NCBI RefSeq assembly: GCF_900105245.1
Contig: NZ_FNSZ01000001.1
Span: 3,844,001-3,908,000 of the forward strand
Direction: 5' to 3'
DNA from: Streptomyces sp. 1222.5
GTDB lineage: Bacteria; Actinomycetota; Actinomycetes; Streptomycetales; Streptomycetaceae
Length of the DNA: 64,000 nt
Positions 19,006-28,756 of the stretch are shown here, piece after piece. The notes beneath the pieces are model-generated. The model was not told where the DNA came from. It made no database searches and worked only from the letters and a program-made list of their open reading frames with translations. Each line of letters begins with the position of its first letter. The stretch's first letter is position 1. Position numbers and translations under genes: made by a program.

Positions 19006-20727
19006 ATGCCCGCGCAGACCGCCCAGGATTCCGGCAGCCGTGCCGAGCCCCGGCCCCCGGCGGGGACGGACGGGCCGACGCGGACGGTCGGGGCGAGGGC
19101 GGGGGCGGACGGGCCGCCCGCGGAGGCGGTCGGGCCGCTGCTGCGCGGGGTCGCGGTACTGCGGCGGCTCACCGAGGCCGGCGGCAGGATGAGCCCCAGC
19201 GCGCTGGAACGGGCCACCGGACTCGCCCGGTCCACCGTCGACCGGATCACCGCGACCCTGGCCCGCATGGGACACGTCCGCCTCGACGGCCGGGACGTCG
19301 CCCTCACTCCGCGCGTGATGGAGCTGGGCAACGCCTACCTGGCCGCCCTGCGCCTGCCCGCGCTGCTCGGCGCGCACGCCGACGCCGTCGCCGACGAACT
19401 GGACGAGTCCGTGTCCCTGGCGGTGGCCGACCTCGACGGCATCCGCTTCATCCACCAGGCGACCCGCCGCCGCGCGATGTCCGTGAGCTTCCGCATCGGC
19501 GACCTGCTGCCGGCCGAACGCACCGCCCCCGGGGCGCTGTTCGCGACCGAGTGGGATCCGTCGGACTGGCGGCGGTGGCACGCCCGGCACGCCGAGGACC
19601 CGTCGGACGCCTTCTTCCCCGCCGTACCGCCCCGGTCCCCGTCCGCCGCCGGCGACTTCGCGGCCCGGGTGGAGCGGGCCCGCCGGGACGGCTGGGCGCT
19701 GGACGACCAACTGGTCGAGCCGGGACTGGTCGCGGTGTCCGTGCCGGTGCGCGCACCGGACACCGGCCGCATCGCGTGCGTGGCGAGCGTGGTCAGCCAC
19801 ACCAGCCGGCACACGGCGGCCGGCCTGCGCACCGCCCTGCTCCCCCGGCTGCGTACGGCGGTGACGGCGATGGAGGCCGAACTGCGCACGGCGCCGGCCC
19901 CCGAGCCCGGGCCGCCGCCCTCGGAACTGGCCGCCTGGACGGGGGCGTCCAAACTCGAACTGGGCCGGGATTTCGTGGAGTCCCTGGCCCGGGGTCTGAC
20001 CGTGCTCACCGCGTTCGGCGAGGGCCGGCCCGCGCTGCCGCTCGCCGAGGTGGCACGGGCGACCGGGCTGTCCCGCGCCACCGCGCGCCGGGCCCTGATC
20101 ACCCACGAACACCTCGGCCTGGTGACCGCGCGCCCCGACCACACCTTCGCCCTCACCCCACGCGTGCTGGACCTGGGCTTCCCGCCGCTGTCACGCAGCA
20201 CGCTGCCCCGGCTCGCCGAGCCCCATCTGCGGGCGCTCGCCGACCGGTTGCACGAGCCGACGGCGCTCGCGGTACTGACGGGCGGCGGCACGGAGATCCA
20301 GTACACGGCCGGGGCGGCCGCGAGCCGCGTGCTGACCGTGCACATCGCCGTCGGCACCCGGCTGCCCGCCGCCGCGACCTCACTCGGCCGGGTCCTCCTG
20401 GCCGACACCACCGGCCCGGCGTCCCCGGATCGGAAGCCGACCCGCACGCGCGCACACGCCCTCCCCGACGAGGAGCTGGAGGCGGTCCGAACGCGGGGTT
20501 ACGCCCTCGTCGACGAGGAGCTGGAGTCCGGGCTGCGGTCGATCGCCGTACCGGTTCGGGACCGGACGGGCCGGGCCGTCGCCGCGGTGAACGTGTCCAC
20601 CCACGCTGCCCGCCGCACGCTGGAGGACTGCGTGCGCGAGCTGCTCCCCGAACTGCGTGCGACCGCCGACCGGGTCCAGGACGACCTGCGCACCGCCGAC
20701 CGCTTCACCCGGGTGCCGCTCCTGTGA
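19006..20727 (+). CDS. Tandem IclR-type transcriptional regulator (two IclR modules fused)
   Basis: 573 residues, about twice the usual IclR length. Each half has a winged HTH (LLRGVAVLRRLTEAGGRMSPSALERATGLARSTVDRI near residue 45; LARGLTVLTAFGEGRPALPLAEVARATGLSRATARR near residue 330) and a C-terminal effector domain (IclR signature-like DDQLVEPGLVAVSVPV; VDEELESGLRSIAVPV). IclR regulators of aromatic-acid catabolism have the same modules singly. GGAG lies 5 nt before the ATG. No catabolic neighbours are present, so the target is unknown. Direct repeats upstream suggest autoregulation. Confidence 0.88.
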   Translation: MPAQTAQDSGSRAEPRPPAGTDGPTRTVGARAGADGPPAEAVGPLLRGVAVLRRLTEAGGRMSPSALERATGLARSTVDRITATLARMGHVRLDGRDVALTPRVMELGNAYLAALRLPALLGAHADAVADELDESVSLAVADLDGIRFIHQATRRRAMSVSFRIGDLLPAERTAPGALFATEWDPSDWRRWHARHAEDPSDAFFPAVPPRSPSAAGDFAARVERARRDGWALDDQLVEPGLVAVSVPVRAPDTGRIACVASVVSHTSRHTAAGLRTALLPRLRTAVTAMEAELRTAPAPEPGPPPSELAAWTGASKLELGRDFVESLARGLTVLTAFGEGRPALPLAEVARATGLSRATARRALITHEHLGLVTARPDHTFALTPRVLDLGFPPLSRSTLPRLAEPHLRALADRLHEPTALAVLTGGGTEIQYTAGAAASRVLTVHIAVGTRLPAAATSLGRVLLADTTGPASPDRKPTRTRAHALPDEELEAVRTRGYALVDEELESGLRSIAVPVRDRTGRAVAAVNVSTHAARRTLEDCVRELLPELRATADRVQDDLRTADRFTRVPLL

Positions 20728-20751
20728 CGGAGGGGCTGCCCGGGTCCGGGG

Positions 20752-20934
20752 TCAGCCGCGGGCGCCCCGGCGGCGGCCGAAACCGTAGTAGAGGCCGATC
20801 AGCACGCCGCCGATCACCGCGACGGCGGTGACCGCCTTGCCCGATCCGAAGACGGCGGTGAGCGCGACGGCAACCCCGTAGACGGCGGGCAGCAGCCAGT
20901 TGAGGTTGAGGCCCGCTCGCGAGGTCTGCTCCAT
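20752..20934 (-). CDS. Small two-helix membrane protein
   Basis: 60 residues: an N-terminal MEQTSRAGLNLNW, two hydrophobic helices (LLPAVYGVAVALTAVF and AVTAVAVIGGVLIGLYYGF) separated by GSGK, and a basic tail RRRGARG. GGGGGA lies 3 nt before the ATG at 20934. Similar short proteins are common in Streptomyces with no known role. It lies between the IclR gene and the end of the RiPP cluster and is convergent with IclR. Confidence 0.65.
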   Translation of the reverse strand: MEQTSRAGLNLNWLLPAVYGVAVALTAVFGSGKAVTAVAVIGGVLIGLYYGFGRRRGARG

Positions 20935-21067
20935 GGTTCCCCCTGCTTCCTTTGTCTGCGCTCCCCGCCGAAGGTCGGATGGGCGGTGGAAGACGTCCGA
21001 CGTGGACTGTTGTCGTACGGGCCTGATCATGTCATCCCGGCCACGGTGCCGGAACCTGTTCGTCGAT

Positions 21068-24058
21068 TCAGGACAACTGAGGGCCCGCCAGGCGGGCGAA
21101 CAGACCGTCGGCGTCCGCCAGCAGTTCCTCGTAGGTGCCCTGCTGCACCACCCGCCCGCGGTCCATGACGACGATGCGGTCGGCGTCGACCACGGTGGAC
21201 AGCCGGTGCGCGATGACGAGCCTGGTCGCGTTCAGCCGGCGCGTGCTCTCGGCCACGAGGCCCTGGGTGGGGTTGTCGAGAGCGCTGGTCGCCTCGTCGA
21301 AGAAGACCAGGCGCGGCCGGGCCACCAGGGCACGGGCGATCATCAGGCGCTGGCGCTGGCCGCCGGAGAGGGTGTTGGTGCCCTCCGAGAGCATCGTGTT
21401 CATGCCCATCGGCATGGCACGGACGTCGTCCGCGAGACCCGCCATCTCGGCCGCCGCCCACGCCTCGTCGAGCGTGTAGCCGCTCGTGCCGACGATGTTG
21501 GCGAGGACGTCACCCGCCTGGAGCGCGCCGTTCTGCAGCACCACGCCGCACTGCCGGCGCACCGCGGAGATGTCGAGTTCGGCGAGGTCCTGCCCGTCGT
21601 ACAGGACGCTGCCGGCCAGCGGGGTCTCGAAGCCGAGCAGCAGCCGCAGCAGCGTGGACTTTCCGCTGCCCGAGGCGCCGACGACGGCGACGAACTCGCC
21701 CGGCTGCACGGTGAGGCTGACGTCGTCGAGGACGAGCGGTCCGTCCTGTCCGTAGCGGAACGACAGGTGGGAGACGGTGATGCGGCCGGACAGGTCCCCG
21801 GGGTCCGCCTTGGTGCCGTCGTTCTCCGGTGCCGCCTCCAGGATCGGCCGGAGCCGCTCCAGCATCGGCACGGTGCCGACCGCGGTGACGGCGGAGGCGG
21901 TGAACTGCAGGCCCGCCGAGAGCAGCAGGTTGAAGGCCGCGTAGAACGGCAGGAACACCGCGAGGGACACCCGGCCGTGCAGCGGGCCCGCCGTCACGGC
22001 GAACACGATCGCCGAACACACCAGCGGGAAACCGGCGTTGAAGGTGGTGACCGCGTTCTGCACCCGCCGTACCCGGGCCGACAGGGAGTGCCCGCCGGCG
22101 GCGAGCCTGCTCCACTCGGCGAACGCCCGCTCCTCGGCGGCGGCCACCCGCAGCTTCGGCATGGCGGTGAGCATCTGGAACACCATGGAGGACATCGCCT
22201 GCTCGTGCACGTACTCCCGCCGTGCCCAACGCAGTTGGAAGCGGCCCGCGACCGCGGCGAAGCCGATGCCGAACGCGGTGAGGGCGGTGGCGACCAGCGC
22301 GAGGGTCAGGTCGTAGCAGAAGACCAGGACCAGGTTGGCGAGGCCGGTGAGCAGGGCGAGCGTCGCCGTGGTGAGCATGCCGGACAGGAGTTCCTGGGCG
22401 GCGGTCACGCCGAGGACGGTGGTGCCGAGCTCGCCCGTGGAGTAGCGGGTGAAGAACGAGGCGGGCAGGGACAGCAGCCGGTTCCACAGTCCGGCCTGCA
22501 TGGCGGCGCCCGTACGGCTCTCCACGCGGAGCACCGCGATGTTCTGCACGACGGACAGCGCGGCCGTCACCAGGCCCGAGCCGATGACGAGCAGCGCCCC
22601 CTGCACGATGAGACCGCGGTCGGCCTCGGCCACGAACCTGCCGAGGACCTTGCCGGTCATCACGGGGATGATCAGTCCGAGCAGGGCGACGAGGACCCCG
22701 GTGACGGCGAGCCGGACCAGGTCGCGGCCGTGCCCCAGGGACGGTGAGAAGCCGAACCGCAGCAACCCGGGTACGTCCCGGACCCGGGCGGGCAGCGGAC
22801 GGTAGAGGACGACGGCGGTGTTGCTCAGCCGGGCCGCGGCCCGGTCGGTGACCGGGGCCACCTCGCCGTCGTCGACCATGACGTAGCCGCGGCCGAGCGG
22901 CAGCAGCGCGACGGGCCGCCCGGTGGTGCGGTAGCCGAGCAACGGCCCCAGGTCCCGGGTCCACCAGCGGTCCTCCAGCCGGACGGTGCGCGTGCGGGCC
23001 CCGGAGGCGAGGGCGATGGCCCGCAGGTCGTCCTGCGCGCGGCCGCCGCCGCGCCCGCGCACCGGAGGCCGTACGGCGAAGCCCTGCCGGGACGCGACGA
23101 GCCGGACGGCGGCGAGCAGCGGCGGATCCGCGGCGACGTCGGCGAGCCGCACCCGGGTGTCGGTGTCGTGCAGGACGGCGTCGAAGCCGCGTACGGCGGT
23201 GGCGAGGACCTTGCCGTCCTGCACCTGACGGGCCGCGAGTTCGGCGCGCTCGCGGGCCCTCGCCACGGCGAGCCGGTGGTCCACGGTCGCCCGGAGCCGG
23301 ACGGCGTACCCGGTCAGCGCCGAGGTCAGCCGGCCCTGCCGGTAGACCTCGAGGAGGGAGGCGGTGGCGAGCCGGGCGGGCTCACGGGCGCGCAGCCAGT
23401 CCCGTTCCGTCAGCACCAGTTCGTCGCCGGGGCCGGCCGGCTCCAGGGCGCCGCGGTACCGCTCGGGGCCGTCGCCGTCCGTGCCGGGGCGGAGCGCCTC
23501 GGTGGCCGGATCGCCCGGGTCGAGGACGCCGGACTCCACGCGCACGAACCGCACGCCGTCCACGGAGCGGGCCACGCCCCGGGCGGCGAGCTCCGTGCGG
23601 CCGGTGGCGGCCAGGGAGGTGAACTGGCGGGGCGGCAGCGTGCCCGGCAGGGCCTCCGCCAGTGCGGTGAAGCCGGCCGTCAGACCGTCGAGGACCCGGG
23701 CGTGGTCCACCTCGGGCGTACGTCCCACCGCGGGCCGCGGCAGGGTGGCCCGGCCCAGGCGTACGTCGTCCAGCACCGACAGGGGCAGCAGGGTGAGGCG
23801 GGCGTCCAGGACGGGCCTCGCGACCACGGTGTGGCGGCTGTCCCGGCCGGTCCCGCAGGCGAGGAGCATCCCGGCCTCGGCCCGGCACAGGAAGTACCGG
23901 CGTCCGCGCTCCGGCCCGTGCCCGCCGGGGCCGTCGGGGTCGTCGCCGCGGTCCACCGCGAACAGGTCGGCGCTGCCGGCCTCCACGTAGAGCAGCGTCG
24001 TGGGGTCGTCGAGGCACACCGTGCGGGCCGGTGCGGTCGTCGTGGCGGGCGTGCTCAC
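21068..24058 (-). CDS. NHLP-type bacteriocin exporter, permease/ATPase subunit (NHLM ABC2)
   Basis: 996 residues. The N-terminal 400 residues are a soluble domain typical of the NHLM ABC2 subunit. A membrane domain follows (about 430-720) and then an ABC ATPase with Walker A GASGSGKST, signature LSGGQRQRL and Walker B LVFFDEATSALD. With the C39-containing partner encoded just upstream it should form the exporter for the NHLP-leader peptide. The GTG at 24058 overlaps the partner's TGA (GTGA), so they are translated together. It is the last gene of the YcaO-led minus-strand operon. Confidence 0.92.
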   Translation of the reverse strand: MSTPATTTAPARTVCLDDPTTLLYVEAGSADLFAVDRGDDPDGPGGHGPERGRRYFLCRAEAGMLLACGTGRDSRHTVVARPVLDARLTLLPLSVLDDVRLGRATLPRPAVGRTPEVDHARVLDGLTAGFTALAEALPGTLPPRQFTSLAATGRTELAARGVARSVDGVRFVRVESGVLDPGDPATEALRPGTDGDGPERYRGALEPAGPGDELVLTERDWLRAREPARLATASLLEVYRQGRLTSALTGYAVRLRATVDHRLAVARARERAELAARQVQDGKVLATAVRGFDAVLHDTDTRVRLADVAADPPLLAAVRLVASRQGFAVRPPVRGRGGGRAQDDLRAIALASGARTRTVRLEDRWWTRDLGPLLGYRTTGRPVALLPLGRGYVMVDDGEVAPVTDRAAARLSNTAVVLYRPLPARVRDVPGLLRFGFSPSLGHGRDLVRLAVTGVLVALLGLIIPVMTGKVLGRFVAEADRGLIVQGALLVIGSGLVTAALSVVQNIAVLRVESRTGAAMQAGLWNRLLSLPASFFTRYSTGELGTTVLGVTAAQELLSGMLTTATLALLTGLANLVLVFCYDLTLALVATALTAFGIGFAAVAGRFQLRWARREYVHEQAMSSMVFQMLTAMPKLRVAAAEERAFAEWSRLAAGGHSLSARVRRVQNAVTTFNAGFPLVCSAIVFAVTAGPLHGRVSLAVFLPFYAAFNLLLSAGLQFTASAVTAVGTVPMLERLRPILEAAPENDGTKADPGDLSGRITVSHLSFRYGQDGPLVLDDVSLTVQPGEFVAVVGASGSGKSTLLRLLLGFETPLAGSVLYDGQDLAELDISAVRRQCGVVLQNGALQAGDVLANIVGTSGYTLDEAWAAAEMAGLADDVRAMPMGMNTMLSEGTNTLSGGQRQRLMIARALVARPRLVFFDEATSALDNPTQGLVAESTRRLNATRLVIAHRLSTVVDADRIVVMDRGRVVQQGTYEELLADADGLFARLAGPQLS

Positions 24059-26352
24059 AGCGTGTCCCTCTCCTCGGCGCGGCTGGACTCGAACAGTCGG
24101 GCGTACAGGCCGCCGACGGCGAGGAGTTCGTCGTGGGTGCCGCGTTCGGCGACGGTGCCCCGGTCGAGCACGATGATCTCGTCGGCGTCGCGCACGGTGG
24201 ACAGCCGGTGGGCGATGATCAGGCAGGCACAGCCGCGCCGGCGCAGGTTGTCCATGACGGTGCGCTCGGTGGCGGGGTCGAGTGCGCTGGTGGCCTCGTC
24301 CAGGACGAGCAGGGTCGGCCGGGCGGCGAGCGCGCGGGCGAGTTCGAGGCGCTGGCGCTGGCCGCCGCTGAAGTTGCCGCCCTGTTCCCACACCCGGGCG
24401 TTGAGGCCGCCGGGGCGGGACATGACCTCGTCGAAGACGGCGGCGTCCTGCAGCGCGTCGAGGACCACCTCGTCGGGGACGGTGCCGTCCCACAGGGTGA
24501 GGTTGTCGCGGACCGTGCCGGCGAACAGGGCGACGTCCTGGTCGACGTAGGCCATGGACGCGGCGAGCACGGTGCGCGGTACCTCGTCGCGGGGCCGGCC
24601 GCTGATGAGGATCCGGCCGGAGCGCGGCTCGTACAGGCCGGTCACCAGGCGGCCCACGGTGGACTTGCCGCTGCCGGAGCCGCCGACGATGGCGGTGCGC
24701 GAGCCGGGCGCGAGGGTGAGGCTGAGTCCGGTGACGACGGGTGCGGCCAGCGGGCCGTAGCCGAACGTGACGTCGATCAGGCTGAGTTCGCCGTCGAGGC
24801 GGCCCGTCGAGGCGTCCGCCGCGGTCTCGTCCCGGCCCGGCTCGAAGCAGCGGGCCTGCGGGTACTTCTCCACGTCGTGGATGCGCTTGAGGTCGGCGTT
24901 CATGTCCTGGAGCCGGGTACCCAGGTTGGTCAGCTGGGTGACGGGACGGCTGAGGGCGGCGAGCAGCGTCTGGAAGGTGACGAGCAGGCCGACGCTGAGC
25001 GTGCCGTCGACCACGCGCAGTCCGCCGACGAGCAGCAGCACACCGATGTTGGCGACGGCCAGCAGCGGGGGCAGGGTGGTCAGCACCGCGGTGGTCCGGC
25101 CCAGCCGCTGCTGCGCGCTGGTCACCTTGGCGAGGAATCCGGCCCAGCGGGTGAAGGCGTCCGGCTCGGCACCGGTCGCCTTGACGGACTCGATGGTGGA
25201 CAGGGTCGCGAAGGTGGTGCCGACGAGGTTGCCGCGGTCGGCGCGCAGGGCGGCCACCGCGTCCTTGCGGGAGCGCGCGACGAGTTGCAGCACGGCCACG
25301 TTGAGGCCGGCGGTGGTGAGTCCGAGGACGCCGAGCAGCACGTCGTAGCGGACCATCAGGGTGCCGTAGAAGACGACCAGGGCGAGGTTGATGGTGGTGG
25401 CGGCCACGTCGCGGGAGAGGATCATCGCGACGGTGTCGTTGCTCGCCACCCGCTTGGCGACCTCGGCCGGCCGGCGCTGGAGGAAGAACTCGATCGGCAG
25501 CCGCAGCAGATGGCGGAAGAAGCGGGCCGAGGCGACCAGCCCGGTGCGGATCTCCATGCGCAGCAGGTAGTGCTGCTGCACGGAGGTGAGCACGAACACC
25601 ATCAGGGCGGTGACGGCCATCGCGACGGCGAGCGGCAGCACCGCGGTGGGCGAGTCCGAGGCGAGCACCCGGTCGACGAACACCCGGCTGTAGGCGGCGC
25701 CGACGATGCCCGGCACCACCAGGAGCAGGCTCGCCAGGAGGACCAGCGGCAGGGCGCGGCCCGACGGCAGGCGGCGGTCGAGGAGGGCGGCCGCCGTGCT
25801 GCTGCGCCGGCCGCCGGGCCGGAAGTCGGGGCCCGGTTCGAAGGTGAGGACGATGCCGGTGAACCCGGAGTCGAACTCCGACCACTCCATCAGCCGCGGG
25901 CCGCCGGCCGGGTCGTTCACGGCGACCTGGGTGCGCCCGAACCGGGTGGTGACGCCCTCCACCACCATGAAGTGCTGGAACGCCCAGAAGATGATGACCG
26001 GACCGGTGCGGATCTTCTCCAGCAGCAGGTCGGTCTCGGCCTGGAAGCCGCGGGCGACCAGGCCGAAGGACCGGGCCGCGGCCATGACGGAGCTGGCCTT
26101 CGCGCCGTCCCGGGAGACCCCGCACAGCGCCCGCAGTTCCTCCAGCGGCACATGGCGTCCGTAGTGCGCGAGGATCATCGCCAGGCTGGCGGCGCCGCAC
26201 TCGACGGACTCCATCTGCAGGACGGTGGGGACCCGGTGGGCGCGGCGGCGGGCCCAGCGCCGGGTGCGTGCGGCGGTGCGCCGCGTCCGGCGCGAGCTGC
26301 GCCGGGCGGCCCGCCGGGAGGGGGCGCGGGTAGTGCTCTTGGTGTCGCTCAT
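24055..26352 (-). CDS. NHLP-type exporter with C39 peptidase, permease and ATPase (NHLM ABC1)
   Basis: 765 residues. A very basic N-terminus (residues 10-40) precedes a C39 peptidase with the catalytic triad Cys52 (QMESVECGAASLAMIL), His127 (FWAFQHFMVV) and Asp147 (VNDP). Membrane helices (about 190-470) and an ABC ATPase (GGSGSGKST, FSGGQRQRL, LVLDEATSALD) follow. It should remove the leader after the VAAG motif of the precursor while exporting the modified core. The peptidase looks catalytically intact, so it can supply the proteolysis that the pathway requires. Confidence 0.94.
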   Translation of the reverse strand: MSDTKSTTRAPSRRAARRSSRRTRRTAARTRRWARRRAHRVPTVLQMESVECGAASLAMILAHYGRHVPLEELRALCGVSRDGAKASSVMAAARSFGLVARGFQAETDLLLEKIRTGPVIIFWAFQHFMVVEGVTTRFGRTQVAVNDPAGGPRLMEWSEFDSGFTGIVLTFEPGPDFRPGGRRSSTAAALLDRRLPSGRALPLVLLASLLLVVPGIVGAAYSRVFVDRVLASDSPTAVLPLAVAMAVTALMVFVLTSVQQHYLLRMEIRTGLVASARFFRHLLRLPIEFFLQRRPAEVAKRVASNDTVAMILSRDVAATTINLALVVFYGTLMVRYDVLLGVLGLTTAGLNVAVLQLVARSRKDAVAALRADRGNLVGTTFATLSTIESVKATGAEPDAFTRWAGFLAKVTSAQQRLGRTTAVLTTLPPLLAVANIGVLLLVGGLRVVDGTLSVGLLVTFQTLLAALSRPVTQLTNLGTRLQDMNADLKRIHDVEKYPQARCFEPGRDETAADASTGRLDGELSLIDVTFGYGPLAAPVVTGLSLTLAPGSRTAIVGGSGSGKSTVGRLVTGLYEPRSGRILISGRPRDEVPRTVLAASMAYVDQDVALFAGTVRDNLTLWDGTVPDEVVLDALQDAAVFDEVMSRPGGLNARVWEQGGNFSGGQRQRLELARALAARPTLLVLDEATSALDPATERTVMDNLRRRGCACLIIAHRLSTVRDADEIIVLDRGTVAERGTHDELLAVGGLYARLFESSRAEERDTL

Positions 26353-26435
26353 GGTGCCGTTTCGTCAGCTCCTTCGGCGCCCGGGGCCGTCGCCGGCACC
26401 CCGCTTCCGCGGCTACCGGGGGCCTTCGGGCCTGG

Positions 26436-27248
26436 TCAGCGCCCCAGCACCAGGTCGAACGGCGACTGGGTGCGCAGCTCGATCGAGGCGGAGACGGAGG
26501 TCTGGGACCCGAGCCGCACGGGAGGGGTCTTGGCGGTGCTCCAGGTGTAGCCGGACGCGGAGCCGGGGTCGGGGATCAGGTCGACGGTGACCAGGCGCGG
26601 CGCCTGTCCCTGGTGGAAGGTCTCCGCCGCCAGCTCCCCGCCGGCGATCGCGGCGAGGCCTTCGCGGGTGAGCGGATAGGGGTCGACGGCGGTCACCCTG
26701 CCGCGCAGCAGGCCGTAGGCGGCCGGGGGCGCCGTCGACACCGACAGGTCGACGGGGCGGCCGGGCACGAGCCGGGCGGCCTGGTCCGCGGGGACGAAGA
26801 CCAGGGCGACGAGCCGGTCGTCGGGCAGGTCGGTGCGTTCCACCGTGGCGACGGTCGAGCCGGCGTGGACGTACTGCCCGGTGGTCAGCGCGGCGCTGAT
26901 GACTTTGCCCGTGAAGGGGCTGGTGACGGTCCGGGTGTGCCCGGCGCCGTCGGTGAGCCGGGCCACGGGCTGCCCGGCCCGCACCTGCTCGGCGGGGCGT
27001 ACGAGGAGTTCGCGGGCGAGTCCCGTGTAGGGGCTCTGGACCTGGCTGGTGCCGCCCGGATGGGTGAGGACGCCCGGGGCGTCGACGGTGACCTCGAGCC
27101 GTGCGGCCAGCGCCCACACGCAGGCACCCGCGATCATGATCATCACGACGAAGACGGCGATCCAGCCGCGGGGGGCGGCGAGCAGGACGGGTGCGTCCAG
27201 CTCGTCCGGCTCCCGCTTGCGCTGCAGCGCCTGGTAGCGGAACTGCAC
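26436..27248 (-). CDS. HlyD-type membrane fusion protein for the NHLP exporter
   Basis: 270 residues starting GTG at 27248. One N-terminal membrane helix (GWIAVFVVMIMIAGACVWALAA, about 28-49) is followed by a biotinyl-lipoyl-like domain (VDAPGVLTHPGG...VQSPYTGLARELLV...VTSPFTGKVISA) and a beta-barrel region. It is shorter than Gram-negative HlyD and matches the adaptor that accompanies NHLM transporters in actinobacteria. It would link the two ABC subunits on the outer face of the membrane. It follows sagB by 24 nt in the same operon. Confidence 0.88.
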   Translation of the reverse strand: MQFRYQALQRKREPDELDAPVLLAAPRGWIAVFVVMIMIAGACVWALAARLEVTVDAPGVLTHPGGTSQVQSPYTGLARELLVRPAEQVRAGQPVARLTDGAGHTRTVTSPFTGKVISAALTTGQYVHAGSTVATVERTDLPDDRLVALVFVPADQAARLVPGRPVDLSVSTAPPAAYGLLRGRVTAVDPYPLTREGLAAIAGGELAAETFHQGQAPRLVTVDLIPDPGSASGYTWSTAKTPPVRLGSQTSVSASIELRTQSPFDLVLGR

Positions 27249-27272
27249 GGGTCCGCTTCCCCCCTTCGGTGG

Positions 27273-28694
27273 TCAGTCGCCCGCGACGGCGGACGGTTCG
27301 GGCTGCGCGGGCGGGCGGCTGCCCAGGACGAGTTCGCCGACGGAACCCTCCAGCAGCGGGTCGCGGCCGGTCGCGGCGGCGAACGCGGTGGTGTCACCGC
27401 CGCCGAGGCCGCAGACGGCGAGCCCCATGGCGGTGGCCACCAGGTAAACGGTCTGGTAGAGCACGCCCACGTGCTTGAGGATCAGCGGGTAGGCGACCGT
27501 CTCGTACTTCCACATGACCCGGCCGAAGCGGGCCGCGACCAGCAGCACGACCTGGGGGTCGCCGGTCATCATCGCGGCGTCCCGGGCCTCCTTGACCAGG
27601 GGCACGGTGGCCGGGCCCGGCGCGGCGACCGGCTGGAGCTCGTGCCGGTCGGGCGCGTAGCGGTAGAGCCCCGGTTCCAGCCCGGCGCAGTTCGTCACCA
27701 GCGGGTAGACCTCCAGCTCGTGCACGGAGCCGCCGCTGGGCATGGGACGGTCCGCGAGTTCCTGCCCGTCGCTCCCGGTGAACGTGGAGCGGATCCGGAC
27801 GGTCCGGTAGAGGAGTTCGCCGAGCTGGGCCAGGGTCAGGGGCGCCTCGGGGTCGTGGGCGCGGGTGGAGGTGCGGCCCTCGAGGACCTCGGTGAGGGAG
27901 GGCTCCCGCGCGGCGATCGCGTCGAGGTCCGGCACGGGCAGCGGTACGGCGGGGCCGCCGCCCGCGGGCGCGGCGGCCGGCTCGGGCGGGAACCGGTCCG
28001 CGTGCGGGTAGGTGCCGCCGTAGCCCGGCGCGGCCGCCGGGGTGCGGGTACGGGCGTGGAAGGCGAGGTCGACCGGGTCCCACTGCACGGCGCCGCGCCC
28101 GGTCTCGGGGTCGGCGTCCGGACCGCCGGGGTTCAGGGCGCCGGCGGTCGCCAGCAGCCGCAGCAGGGGGGCCGGGGTCCGCTCGGTCCAGTCGGTCAGC
28201 CGGGTGAGGAACTCGGCCGCGCCGGCGGACAGTTCCACGGCCAGCGGGCTGCCGGGCGCGCGCAGGGTGAGGACGCCGTCGGCGGGCAGCAGCAGGGCGT
28301 GCCGGGAGAGGCGGGCCGGGCCGCGCGGGGCGGGCCGCAGGGTGGTGCCGCCCCGGCCGACGGCGACGAGACGGGCGAGGGGCGCGCCGTCCGGGCCGGT
28401 CACCGCGTGTTCGAGCAGGCCCATGGCGTCGAGCCGGCCGCGCAGCATCTGCCAGCGCAGCAGGCCCGCCTCGCCGTCGCCGGCGACGACGAGGCCGCTG
28501 ATCGCGGCCTCGTCCAGGTCGCCCTCGGTGAGGGCGCGCAGTGCCGCCTCGGCGCCGGCCGGCAGGGCCTTGAGGCGCAGGGTGCCGAACCGGGTGGTGA
28601 GCTGCCCGTCCTCGAACGCGGCGCCCCGGACCAGCCGGGTGGTCCCGGTGTACGTGGCGGCCGTCGTGCCCGGATCTGTGGTGGTGATGGTCAT
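27273..28694 (-). CDS. SagB-type azoline dehydrogenase
   Basis: An FMN-dependent nitroreductase-fold enzyme expected to oxidise thiazolines to thiazoles. The 473 residues include an N-terminal region (1-210) with a winged-helix-like segment, a Pro/Ala-rich linker (about 215-260), and the SagB domain from RTSTRAHDPEAPLTLAQLGELLY, with PSGGSVHELEVYPLV and GVLYQTVYLVATAMGLAVCGLGGG. GGGGGAG lies 2 nt before the ATG at 28694. It follows the YcaO gene by 62 nt and precedes the adaptor, so modification and export genes share one transcript. Confidence 0.92.
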   Translation of the reverse strand: MTITTTDPGTTAATYTGTTRLVRGAAFEDGQLTTRFGTLRLKALPAGAEAALRALTEGDLDEAAISGLVVAGDGEAGLLRWQMLRGRLDAMGLLEHAVTGPDGAPLARLVAVGRGGTTLRPAPRGPARLSRHALLLPADGVLTLRAPGSPLAVELSAGAAEFLTRLTDWTERTPAPLLRLLATAGALNPGGPDADPETGRGAVQWDPVDLAFHARTRTPAAAPGYGGTYPHADRFPPEPAAAPAGGGPAVPLPVPDLDAIAAREPSLTEVLEGRTSTRAHDPEAPLTLAQLGELLYRTVRIRSTFTGSDGQELADRPMPSGGSVHELEVYPLVTNCAGLEPGLYRYAPDRHELQPVAAPGPATVPLVKEARDAAMMTGDPQVVLLVAARFGRVMWKYETVAYPLILKHVGVLYQTVYLVATAMGLAVCGLGGGDTTAFAAATGRDPLLEGSVGELVLGSRPPAQPEPSAVAGD

Positions 28695-28756
28695 GGCTCC
28701 CCCGCCTGATGAGGTGCGGGCCACGAAGGTGCCGTGGCCCGCGGTGCGACACGCGA

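Noticed and set aside
24059..26200. The ABC2 frame staying open far upstream, suggesting one giant 1710-residue protein
   Set aside because: The upstream part overlaps the C39-containing transporter in another frame and is Arg/Gly-rich; the GTG at 24058 gives the normal ABC2 length and a GTGA overlap.
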